Of a stretch of DNA of 11,162 bases, positions 1 through 5,815 are shown one piece after another; within the stretch, counting starts at the first letter, position 1, and each line of letters begins with the position of its first letter. Below the pieces are notes generated by a model, which had not been told where the DNA came from, did no database searches, and saw only the letters and a list, made by a program, of their open reading frames with translations. Made by a program: the position numbers and the translations under genes. Source of the DNA: an uncultured Mucispirillum sp. (GTDB lineage Bacteria; Chrysiogenota; Deferribacteres; Deferribacterales; Mucispirillaceae); NCBI GenBank assembly GCA_910586745.1, contig CAJUJZ010000074.1, forward strand, positions 1 to 11,162, written 5' to 3'.

Positions 1-59
1 AATTCTACACCATTATCTACTGTTATGCTCTTAAATATTAAGCTGAATTTATCTATACT
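1..59 (-). pseudogene. IS30-type transposase fragment, runs off left edge
   Basis: Read on the minus strand from position 59 to the window edge, one frame gives SIDKFSLIFKSITVDNGVEF. The end, KSITVDNGVEF, closely resembles the block around the second catalytic Asp of the IS30-family DDE transposase core (DNGxEF). An in-frame TAA lies just upstream (62-60), and the N-terminal half and helix-turn-helix expected of a transposase of over 300 residues are absent, because the toxin gene begins only about 25 bases away. What is seen is therefore an interior piece cut off from its start, continuing beyond the window. Probably an insertion-sequence remnant. The match covers only about 20 residues, so the family call is likely rather than certain. 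Confidence 0.55.
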
Positions 60-82
60 TTAATGGTAAAAGCTATTAGAAT

Positions 83-355
83 TTATATGTTTTTATAAAT
101 TTCTTTTCTGTGGCCTATGGTGAGTGCTAGAATAACAAGCTTTTTATCAATAATTTCACATATTAGATGGTAATCACCTATGCGGTATCTCCAAAGACCT
201 GCCTTATCAGCAGATAAACCTTTGCCAAATACTCTAGGATTTTCCGTATTTGATAAATTTTTCTCAATCCATGCTTTAATCATTTTTTGAGTATATTTAT
301 CAAGTTTTTTAAATTCTTTTTCAAATCTCTCTGAAACTTCTATTGAATAATTCAT
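83..355 (-). CDS. RelE/ParE-superfamily toxin (type II toxin-antitoxin)
   Basis: A 90-residue protein from the ATG at 355. The frame is open a few codons further upstream, but this ATG overlaps the antitoxin stop as ATGA (4-base overlap), which indicates translational coupling and fixes the start. Family features are the N-terminal alpha-helical region (ERFEKEFKKLDKYTQKMIKAWI), the central GLWRYRIGDYHLICEI strand block (about residues 53-68) and the C-terminal TIGHRKEIY block (79-87), where RelE-fold toxins carry basic and aromatic catalytic residues (here H82, R83, Y87). RelE-type members cut mRNA in the ribosomal A site; ParE-type relatives poison gyrase. The His/Arg/Tyr tail favours an RNase, but this is inferred. 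It is the second gene of an operon with the adjacent antitoxin. Confidence 0.88.
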   Translation of the reverse strand: MNYSIEVSERFEKEFKKLDKYTQKMIKAWIEKNLSNTENPRVFGKGLSADKAGLWRYRIGDYHLICEIIDKKLVILALTIGHRKEIYKNI

Positions 356-573
356 ATATCCAGCTCTTTCCAAAAAGTAGATACAGGACGGCTTTTACAG
401 CCAGATTTTTCATAATCTTTATATGCTTCTTCCGCTATAATAATATCGTATTCATCTTCAATTTTTTCAAACAATGCTTTTTTGAAAGCTTCTGCAAGTG
501 ATATAGAATGCAGCTTTGCATAGCTGTCTGCAAGTTTTCTTTCTTCTTCTGTAAGTCTTATTGAAAAACTCAT
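352..573 (-). CDS. RelB-like ribbon-helix-helix antitoxin (DUF6290-like)
   Basis: A 73-residue protein. The N-terminus MSFSIRLTEEERKLADSYAK followed by SLAEAFKKALFEKIEDEYD (about residues 25-43) is a typical ribbon-helix-helix: one beta strand, then two helices that dimerise and bind operator DNA. The C-terminal part (44-73, with EEAYKDYEKSG) is the kind of tail that wraps and neutralises RelE toxins in this family. The ATG at 573 is preceded by AAGGGG six bases upstream. The stop overlaps the toxin start, giving antitoxin-first order and coupled translation. A promoter and palindrome directly upstream suggest autorepression by the antitoxin or the complex. Confidence 0.88.
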   Translation of the reverse strand: MSFSIRLTEEERKLADSYAKLHSISLAEAFKKALFEKIEDEYDIIIAEEAYKDYEKSGCKSRPVSTFWKELDI

Positions 574-589
574 GGAGCACCCCTTATTA

Positions 590-612
590 TGTAATACATT
601 GTATTACAATAC
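590..612. promoter_or_regulatory. Palindromic operator over the toxin-antitoxin -10 box
   Basis: TGTAATAC and GTATTACA form perfect 8-base arms around an ATT spacer (590-608). A second, smaller palindrome, GTATT-AC-AATAC (601-612), shares the right arm, so the half-site occurs about three times in a row. The palindrome covers the -10 element and the predicted start point. Ribbon-helix-helix antitoxins normally bind such short repeated half-sites, so autorepression is a natural reading. Binding itself is inferred. Confidence 0.65.
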
Positions 613-626
613 TTAAAAAAAGTCAA
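598..626 (-). promoter_or_regulatory. Sigma70-type promoter of the toxin-antitoxin operon
   Basis: On the minus strand, TTGACT (626-621) is separated by exactly 17 bases from TACAAT (603-598); both are one mismatch from consensus. Transcription would start near 591, giving a leader of about 18 bases that contains the AAGGGG ribosome-binding site of the antitoxin. It is the best-matched promoter in the window. Confidence 0.8.
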
Positions 627-779
627 TATTGGTGGTGAATGTTTAATAAATTAGTAAATAAGAAAAACAAGATTTGTGAGATTTATGGGGTTTGATATTT
701 TAGGGAATGGATAATGTGGTGGTATAAATAAAATATGAAATTGAAAGTACTTGAATTATTGGTAAAAGAAATATGCTTG

Positions 780-804
780 AAAAAAAGCGGAGCATAAGCT
801 CCGC
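780..804 (-). terminator. Intrinsic terminator of ccdA
   Basis: A perfect 7-base stem, GCGGAGC / GCTCCGC (787-793 and 798-804), has a 4-base loop and, on the minus strand, is followed at once by seven U (786-780). It lies 22 bases beyond the ccdA stop codon. The stretch from here to the toxin-antitoxin promoter (about 627-779) shows no convincing gene. Confidence 0.85.
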
Positions 805-825
805 ATAAAGTATAATAATTTTTAT

Positions 826-1593
826 TTAGCCGACAACTGGCATGAATGAAAATACTTTTGTAAACCACACAGCAAGTGCTGCCATTTGGTTTGTTAAAAG
901 CAGCAGACCTATTAAAATAAGCAGAGCCCCTGCAATTCTTTCTACCCATATAAGATATCTGCCAGCTTTGCGGATTGCATTGATTACTTCATTTACTGCT
1001 AAGGCTGCCACAAGAAAAGGAATCCAAAGTCCAAGGGAATAAACGAATAATAACACCATACCTTGAGTAATTGATGATTCCTGAGAAGCAACAGCAAGTA
1101 TACCTGCTAAAATAGGACCTACACATGGTGTCCAGCCTAAAACAAAAGCTATTCCTAATAAGAAAGCGTTTATGAAAAATGGGAATGATTTTTTTTCATA
1201 GTTTATTTTAGATGTTTTCATTAAAAATTTTATTTTAAAAACCCCTATCATGTGCAGACCAAAAATTATTACAATAACCCCCGCAATTTGGGAAAGAAGT
1301 GTCTGGTAGCTTTTTAATACCTGACCAAAAGATGTGGCTGTTGCACCAAGCGCCACAAAAACAATAGTAAAGCCAAGACCAAAGAAAAGAGCACCTAAAA
1401 ATGCTTTTAATCGTGGAGAAAATCTACTGTTGTATGCAGTATCTGTTTTTAAGTTTTCTAAACTTTCTCCAGACATAAATGATATATAGCCCGGCAGCAG
1501 CGGAAAAATGCAGGGAGATAAGAATGTTAAAAGCCCTGCAATAAATGATGCAAACATTGATGGTATTTCTGGTGTAAACAATATATCCTCCAT
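826..1593 (-). CDS. ccdA: Cytochrome c biogenesis protein CcdA (DsbD transmembrane family)
   Basis: A polytopic membrane protein of up to 255 residues with about six hydrophobic segments. It has the two signature cysteines of the CcdA/DsbD core: Cys28 in LSPCIFPLLPGY and Cys157 in GWTPCVGPILAG. CcdA takes electrons from cytoplasmic thioredoxin and passes them across the inner membrane to periplasmic thiol carriers, keeping the CXXCH cysteines of apocytochromes reduced for haem attachment. There is no fused thioredoxin or N-terminal DsbD domain, so this is the short CcdA form. It is transcribed divergently from ccmE, consistent with a shared pathway. The start is uncertain: ATG at 1593 lacks a ribosome-binding site, while GGAGGA inside its first codons points to TTG at 1581. 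Confidence 0.93.
   Translation of the reverse strand: MEDILFTPEIPSMFASFIAGLLTFLSPCIFPLLPGYISFMSGESLENLKTDTAYNSRFSPRLKAFLGALFFGLGFTIVFVALGATATSFGQVLKSYQTLLSQIAGVIVIIFGLHMIGVFKIKFLMKTSKINYEKKSFPFFINAFLLGIAFVLGWTPCVGPILAGILAVASQESSITQGMVLLFVYSLGLWIPFLVAALAVNEVINAIRKAGRYLIWVERIAGALLILIGLLLLTNQMAALAVWFTKVFSFMPVVG
1579..1591 (-). promoter_or_regulatory. Ribosome-binding site suggesting a TTG start for ccdA
   Basis: On the minus strand GGAGGA (1591-1586) is followed after four bases by an in-frame TTG (1581-1579). The purine-rich site lies inside codons 1-3 of the ATG-started frame, and nothing similar precedes that ATG. The TTG start gives a protein four residues shorter beginning (M)FTPEIPSMFASF. 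The short spacing leaves this open. Confidence 0.5.
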
Positions 1594-1759
1594 TTATATA
1601 TTACATATTAACAGCTATAGTAATGAATTATGCAGGTAATATATATTTTTTTATCATAATACAATGAAAAGTTGTAGATATTGTGTAGTTAAAATTTTTT
1701 TGAATTTAATAATAAAAATTTTTGGTATAGATTAATGTCATAGAAAATAAGGGGCATTT

Positions 1760-2197
1760 ATGGACAGCAGAAAAAAACTTATTGCAGTCGGTGTAATAGT
1801 AATTGGTGCATTAGCCTATTTATTAGCAAGCGGTTTTGCAGGTTATTCCCTGCATGATGCAGAAGTTTCTGAAATAGTTAGTAACCCTGCAAAATTTCAA
1901 GGCAAGGGCATAAAAGTAAGCGGCACAGTTATGAGTGGTTCAGTTACAAAAGCCCAGCTTGATTTAGCTTTTGATATGAAAGATAAAAATGATGACAGTT
2001 TCATCAAGGTAGAATATAAAGGCATAGTGCCAGATGCTTTTCAGGAAGAAGTAGAAGTTATTGTTGAAGGCACTTATGATGAAGCAAATAAAAAGTTTAT
2101 GGCAAGCTCACTTTTAGCAAAATGTCCATCTCGCTATGACAGTATGGATGTGGAAGAACATAATAAAGCAATGGCGGAAATAAACGCAGATATATAA
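1760..2197 (+). CDS. ccmE: CcmE haem chaperone, cysteine (CxxxY) variant
   Basis: A 145-residue periplasmic haem chaperone with an N-terminal membrane anchor (about residues 7-24) and a beta-barrel (OB-fold) domain: GYSLHDAEVSEIVSNPAKFQGKGIKVSGTV at its start, VEVIVEGTYDEANKKFMASSLLAKC near its end. CcmE takes haem from CcmABCD and hands it to the CcmF ligase. In the usual form a His in an HxxxY motif binds haem covalently; here the position is Cys122 with Tyr126 (KCPSRY). Cys-type CcmE proteins are known from archaea and some sulfate reducers, where the pathway lacks CcmG and CcmH. The start ATG follows AAGGGG at good spacing. A hairpin separates it from ccmA, so it may be transcribed on its own. 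No strong promoter is evident upstream. Confidence 0.92.
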   Translation: MDSRKKLIAVGVIVIGALAYLLASGFAGYSLHDAEVSEIVSNPAKFQGKGIKVSGTVMSGSVTKAQLDLAFDMKDKNDDSFIKVEYKGIVPDAFQEEVEVIVEGTYDEANKKFMASSLLAKCPSRYDSMDVEEHNKAMAEINADI

Positions 2198-2221
2198 ACT
2201 CCTCAAAAGATATTAGCTGTT

Positions 2222-2251
2222 ATAAGGCTCGGTCTCCCCACCGAGCCTTAT
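2222..2251 (+). terminator. Hairpin after ccmE, probable terminator
   Basis: A perfect 12-base stem, from ATAAGGCTCGGT (2222-2233) pairing with ACCGAGCCTTAT (2240-2251), has a CTCCCC loop. It lies about 25 bases after the ccmE stop. The T-run after it is short and interrupted, so termination may be partial, leaving some read-through into ccmABCD. No coding region is visible between it and ccmA. Confidence 0.65.
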
Positions 2252-2368
2252 TTATGTATATCACTGTTTTTTAAGCAATTGCAAAATTAATATGTTTATG
2301 ATACTATTAATAAATTGAAATTTATGTTTTTTAAGGCAGTAAAGAATATTTTTTCTGAAAAACTGCAT

Positions 2369-2377
2369 TGTTATAAA
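2369..2377 (+). promoter_or_regulatory. Possible extended -10 promoter for ccmABCD
   Basis: TG-T-TATAAA (2369-2377) is an extended -10 element about 30 bases before the ccmA start. No good -35 box sits 16-18 bases upstream, only T-rich sequence, so the call rests on the extended -10 and on the hairpin that isolates this stretch from ccmE. Confidence 0.35.
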
Positions 2378-2407
2378 ATTTAAAGGGAAAAAGGTAAACT
2401 TTTTTAT

Positions 2408-3154
2408 ATGGCAGAAGAATGCGGGAAAAGTCTTATTTCTTTAAAAAAAGCGGGCAAGATATATGGCACTGTTACTGCTTTAAAGAAAATAGATTTAGAT
2501 ATACATAAAGGCCAGTCTATTACGATTTTTGGCTCAAATGGAGCCGGAAAATCTACACTTCTTAAAATTCTTTCTATGCAGACAAGGTTAACTTACGGCA
2601 CTATATTATATAATGGTGTGGAAAGTAAAAAACTGGCAGATATTTACAGAGCAAATTTTGGTGTTATTTCTCACCAGCCCTTTGTGTATGAAGGCCTTTC
2701 TGCTATGGAGAATTTAGAATTTTACGGCACCCTTTATAATGTATCAAATGTAAGGCAGAAGGCAGAAAGCCTTTTAAAACAGCTTGATTTATATTCCAGA
2801 AAACATGATGCCGTCCGTACTTATTCACGCGGTATGCTGCAGAGAATCTCTATTGCAAGGGCATTAATCCATTCACCAGAAATTATATTTTTAGATGAGC
2901 CATATACTGGGCTTGACAGCCTTGCAGGCAATAATCTTTCAAACCTTTTAAAAGAACAGTTAAGTCATAATAAAACTATTTTAATGGTTACTCATGATAT
3001 CCATACAGGGCTTGATTTAGCAAGCCATGTAATTATTATGAAAAGTGGCAGAATAGTATTTAATAAGCCAAAGGCAGAAATAGATACTGCATCATTTGAG
3101 CAGATGTATTTAGATGTGGCAGGCAGAAAGGAATTAAAAGATGAATTACTTTAA
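2408..3154 (+). CDS. ccmA: Haem exporter ATP-binding protein CcmA
   Basis: A 248-residue ABC ATPase with all motifs in order: Walker A GSNGAGKST (42-50), Q-loop Gln90, signature YSRGMLQR (139-146), Walker B IIFLDEP (159-165), D-loop GLD (168-170) and switch His196 (VTHD). CcmA works with CcmB, CcmC and CcmD at the inner membrane; its ATP hydrolysis releases holo-CcmE from the CcmC-haem complex rather than driving classical haem export. The length is slightly above the family's usual 200-240. The start codon has only a distant AAAGG upstream (13 bases away), so initiation may be weak. Its 3' end overlaps ccmB by 14 bases. Similar ABC ATPases exist, but the ccmB and ccmC neighbours settle the identity. 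Confidence 0.92.
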   Translation: MAEECGKSLISLKKAGKIYGTVTALKKIDLDIHKGQSITIFGSNGAGKSTLLKILSMQTRLTYGTILYNGVESKKLADIYRANFGVISHQPFVYEGLSAMENLEFYGTLYNVSNVRQKAESLLKQLDLYSRKHDAVRTYSRGMLQRISIARALIHSPEIIFLDEPYTGLDSLAGNNLSNLLKEQLSHNKTILMVTHDIHTGLDLASHVIIMKSGRIVFNKPKAEIDTASFEQMYLDVAGRKELKDELL

Positions 3155-3815
3155 AGCAGTTTTTGCCATATTGAAAAAAGATATATTAATGGAGTTAAGA
3201 ACTAAAGAAACAGTTAATGCAACTTTAGTTTTTGGTGTGCTTATTACACTTGTTTTTAGCTTTATTTCTGAGCCGGGCAGTAAAACAGAGCAGGAAGCAG
3301 CAGGCGGCATTTTTTGGATGGCTGTTACATTCTCTGGTATTTTAGGGCTTAATAAAACTATGATGAGTGAAATACAGGGTGGCAGTTTTGAAGCACTAAT
3401 GCTTGCACCAATAGATAGAAGTGCTGTATTTTTTGGAAAAGTGCTCTCTAACTTTTTATTTTTAACTATACTTGAAATAATATTAGTGCCACTGTTTTTA
3501 GTGTTTTATAATATTAATCTTGTTTCGCACTGGCTTATGATTTTAATAATTCTGCTTGCAACTTACGGGTATTCTGTAACAGGTACATTGTTTTCAATGA
3601 TTAGTGTCCGCACAAAAACAAGGGAGATTATGCTGCCCCTTTTAATGCTGCCTGTATTAATACCTGTTATTATTGCAGCCATACTTTCTACAAACATATT
3701 TTTACTGGGACATGATATTACATACAGTTATAACTGGATAAAACTTATGGCAGTATTTGATGTGATATTTACTGCTGTTATTTTTGGCATATTTGGTGCC
3801 ATTATAGAAGAATAA
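3141..3815 (+). CDS. ccmB: Haem exporter permease CcmB
   Basis: A 224-residue membrane protein with about six hydrophobic segments and CcmB hallmarks: an N-terminal cytoplasmic helix with KKDILMELRTKE (12-23), FSGILGLNK (64-72), GGSFEALMLAP (80-90) and TKTREIMLPLLMLPVLIPVIIAA (158-180). It is the membrane partner of CcmA in the complex that frees haem-loaded CcmE from CcmC. Its start lies inside the end of ccmA (14-base overlap), with AAAGGA in the ccmA coding sequence serving as ribosome-binding site. The overlap supports co-translation and a fixed CcmA:CcmB ratio. Confidence 0.92.
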   Translation: MNYFKAVFAILKKDILMELRTKETVNATLVFGVLITLVFSFISEPGSKTEQEAAGGIFWMAVTFSGILGLNKTMMSEIQGGSFEALMLAPIDRSAVFFGKVLSNFLFLTILEIILVPLFLVFYNINLVSHWLMILIILLATYGYSVTGTLFSMISVRTKTREIMLPLLMLPVLIPVIIAAILSTNIFLLGHDITYSYNWIKLMAVFDVIFTAVIFGIFGAIIEE

Positions 3816-3830
3816 TTTTATGGAGTATGT

Positions 3831-4505
3831 ATGAACAGAATTCAAAAGCTTGATAAAATTTTTTCCATACTTCTTTTTTTAGTAGTGCCTGTAGGGCTTT
3901 ATTTTGCTTTTTTCTATGCACCTGTTGAAAGAGTGATGGGAATAGTGCAGAAAATATTTTACTTTCATGTGGCTTCAGCATGGGTTGGTTTTTTTGCATT
4001 TTTTATAACATTTGCAGCGAGTATATTATACCTTATCACAAAGAAATATGCTTTTGATGATATTGCATCAGCATCAGCAGAGATAGGGCTTGCTTTCTGC
4101 ACTATTGTTATTTTAACAGGTCCATTATGGGCGAAACCTGCATGGGGTAAATTCTGGACATGGGATCCACGCCTTACTTCTACACTTCTTTTATGGTTTA
4201 TATATGTGGGCTATATTATGCTCAGGCAGTTTATGGATGAAAGCGACAGACGCGCAAAATTTTCTGCAGCTGTAGGTATTATAGGCTTTATTGATGTGCC
4301 TGTTGTATTTTTATCAATACAATGGTGGAACAATACAATACATCCAAATGTAGTGCAGAAAGGCGGCGGAGGACTTCACCCAGATATGCTTACTGCTATG
4401 CTTGTATGTCTTGGAATTTTTACTATTATATATATTTCGCTTTTAATACGCAGACTAAGGCTTATAAATATTGAAAGGCGTATAAAATTATTAGAAACAG
4501 ATTAG
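3831..4505 (+). CDS. ccmC: Haem-handling membrane protein CcmC
   Basis: A 224-residue six-helix membrane protein of the CcmC/CcmF/CcsA haem-handling family. It has the tryptophan-rich periplasmic WWD-type loop WGKFWTWDPRLTS (105-117) and two conserved axial histidines flanking it: His46 (YFHVASAW) and probably His171 (NTIHPNVV). A further His183 lies in GLHPDM. CcmC presents haem on its outer face to CcmE and catalyses haem loading onto it. The start ATG follows GGAG with five-base spacing and lies 15 bases after ccmB, in the same operon. The length is a little below that of the Escherichia coli protein. CcsA proteins are alternatives in the superfamily, but order and size fit CcmC. Confidence 0.93.
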   Translation: MNRIQKLDKIFSILLFLVVPVGLYFAFFYAPVERVMGIVQKIFYFHVASAWVGFFAFFITFAASILYLITKKYAFDDIASASAEIGLAFCTIVILTGPLWAKPAWGKFWTWDPRLTSTLLLWFIYVGYIMLRQFMDESDRRAKFSAAVGIIGFIDVPVVFLSIQWWNNTIHPNVVQKGGGGLHPDMLTAMLVCLGIFTIIYISLLIRRLRLINIERRIKLLETD

Positions 4506-4518
4506 AAGGAGCAGATTT

Positions 4519-4659
4519 ATGATGGATAATATTGAATATTTAATTGGAGCTTATGCTCTTATTTGGTTAGTATTGGCTTACTACTTTTATGTATCAGGTG
4601 CTAAATTAAAGCAGATTGAAGAAAAAGTAAAAATGCTGGAAGATGAAAAAAATAGATAA
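4519..4659 (+). CDS. ccmD: CcmD-like small membrane protein
   Basis: A 46-residue protein, MMDNIEYLIGAYALIWLVLA... , with a single hydrophobic helix (about residues 8-26) followed by a charged, probably helical tail (KLKQIEEKVKMLEDEKNR). A textbook GAAGGAG ribosome-binding site stands seven bases before the first ATG; the second ATG, one codon later, is also possible. Position directly after ccmC, one membrane span, an aromatic-rich N-terminus and a charged cytoplasmic tail are the features of CcmD, which stabilises the CcmC-CcmE complex and is needed for release of holo-CcmE. Sequence conservation in CcmD is low, so identity rests mainly on context. It lies 13 bases after ccmC and ends the operon. 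Confidence 0.75.
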   Translation: MMDNIEYLIGAYALIWLVLAYYFYVSGAKLKQIEEKVKMLEDEKNR

Positions 4660-4694
4660 ATCCTGCTGTTATGTCTTGAAAAAGTTTTTATATG

Positions 4695-4721
4695 TTGACA
4701 CTTTCTAATTAATATTATAAT
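4695..4721 (+). promoter_or_regulatory. Promoter of the RND efflux operon
   Basis: TTGACA (4695-4700) and TATAAT (4716-4721) are both perfect consensus boxes but separated by only 15 bases rather than 17. The short spacer would lower basal activity and is a layout seen where an activator reshapes the promoter. Transcription would start near 4728, about 40 bases before the adaptor gene. Confidence 0.55.
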
Positions 4722-4751
4722 ACTGCTCTTAATTTCATTTAATATTATAAT
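4709..4751 (+). repeat. 13-base direct repeat in the efflux promoter region
   Basis: TTAATATTATAAT occurs at 4709-4721 and again at 4739-4751, exactly 30 bases apart (near three helical turns). Each copy contains the palindrome ATTATAAT (TATTATAATA in the first). The first copy covers the -10 box, the second lies between the start point and the ribosome-binding site. The spacing would suit two regulator dimers on one DNA face. In such A/T-rich DNA chance is also possible. Confidence 0.45.
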
Positions 4752-4768
4752 GTGGATAGGTGTTTTTT

Positions 4769-5812
4769 ATGAAAAAATTCCATTTATATCTATTTCTGTT
4801 TTCATTTTTTTTAATACTATCTTCCTGCAGCGGTGAAAATAAGGCAAATAATACGCCTGTTCAGGTAAAACCAACTGATGTGGCTGTTACAAAAGTTGTG
4901 CTTCAGGATATTACAGATTATTACACTCTGCCAGGAATTGTGGAAGCATGGGATGATATTACAGTTCCTTCAGAAATATCTGGACCTGTTACATGGATAG
5001 GAAAAGATGAAGGCTCATTTGTAAAGCAGGGTGAAGCCATATTAAAAATTAATACAGATAATCTGCTTGCAAACCTAAACTCTGCAAAAGTTCAGTTAGA
5101 AGATGATAAAAAGGAATATTTACGCCAGAAAAATCTGTATGCTCAAAAAGCAGTTTCCCAAAAGCAGTATGATACAGCGAAAAAAACATATAATTTATCA
5201 GAAGTATCATACAGGCTTGCTCTTGATGAATATAATAAAAGCACTATAAAAAGCCCTGTTACAGGGATTATTGATGATGTTATGCCCAATATTGGCGAAT
5301 ATGTTTCTCCAGGCACAGAAGTAGCAAGGCTTATAGATATGTCTAAACTGAAAATATATGTATATGTGCCTGAAAACGATGTTAAATATTTAAGACTTGG
5401 TCAGACAGTTGATGTATATGTAGCTGAAATTGGCGGTGAAAAGAATATAAAACAGGGTGTTATTAACTATATTTCAGTAGTAAGTGACAGTGCCAGCAAT
5501 TTAACCCATAAAGTCCGTGTAGATATAGCTCTTGACAGAGATATAAGACCCGGCAGGATAGTGAGAGTGGATATAGTCCGCAAAACTTTTCAAAATGTAA
5601 TGGTTGCAGATATATATTCTGTTATAGATAAAGACGGTCAGAAAGTAGTTTTTATAAACAATAACGGCAAAGCAGAAGAAAGAAAAGTTGTTACAGGCGA
5701 TATGATAGGCTCAAAAGTAATAATTATTTCAGGTATAGAGCCGGGCCAGGAGCTTATTACAAGCGGCCAGCAGTTTTTATCAGACGGTTCACCTGTCCGA
5801 CTGGGAGAATAA
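4769..5812 (+). CDS. RND efflux periplasmic adaptor (membrane-fusion lipoprotein)
   Basis: A 347-residue adaptor (HlyD/AcrA-like) of a tripartite RND pump. The ATG at 4769 is chosen over an upstream in-frame GTG at 4760 because it places AGGTG six bases before the start and gives a clean lipoprotein signal peptide (KK, hydrophobic stretch, lipobox LSSC with Cys20). Then come a first lipoyl half (about 66-96, GPVTWIGKDEGSFVKQGE), a short coiled-coil hairpin (98-155), a second lipoyl half (158-190, IKSPVTGIIDDVMPNIGEYVSPG), a beta-barrel region (192-272) and a membrane-proximal domain to the end. The protein would be anchored to the outer leaflet of the inner membrane and bridge the RND pump to an outer-membrane channel. 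It is three bases from the pump gene. The substrate cannot be told from the sequence. Confidence 0.92.
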   Translation: MKKFHLYLFLFSFFLILSSCSGENKANNTPVQVKPTDVAVTKVVLQDITDYYTLPGIVEAWDDITVPSEISGPVTWIGKDEGSFVKQGEAILKINTDNLLANLNSAKVQLEDDKKEYLRQKNLYAQKAVSQKQYDTAKKTYNLSEVSYRLALDEYNKSTIKSPVTGIIDDVMPNIGEYVSPGTEVARLIDMSKLKIYVYVPENDVKYLRLGQTVDVYVAEIGGEKNIKQGVINYISVVSDSASNLTHKVRVDIALDRDIRPGRIVRVDIVRKTFQNVMVADIYSVIDKDGQKVVFINNNGKAEERKVVTGDMIGSKVIIISGIEPGQELITSGQQFLSDGSPVRLGE

Positions 5813-5815
5813 ACC

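Noticed and set aside
683..949. Minus-strand open frame between the ccdA terminator and the toxin-antitoxin promoter
   Set aside because: It is antisense or out of frame to the ccdA 3' end, crosses the ccdA terminator hairpin, has an implausible composition and no ribosome-binding site.
1700..1731. TTGAAT and TATAGA as a ccmE promoter
   Set aside because: The spacer is 20 bases, too long, and many similar pairs occur in this A/T-rich gap; not strong enough to list.
2198..2407. Riboswitch or small RNA between ccmE and ccmA
   Set aside because: Only one simple hairpin is present, with no conserved multi-helix layout that I recognise; a terminator explains it.
3802..3999. Minus-strand open frame over the ccmB-ccmC junction
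   Set aside because: Antisense to the start of ccmC, no family resemblance and no start signal.
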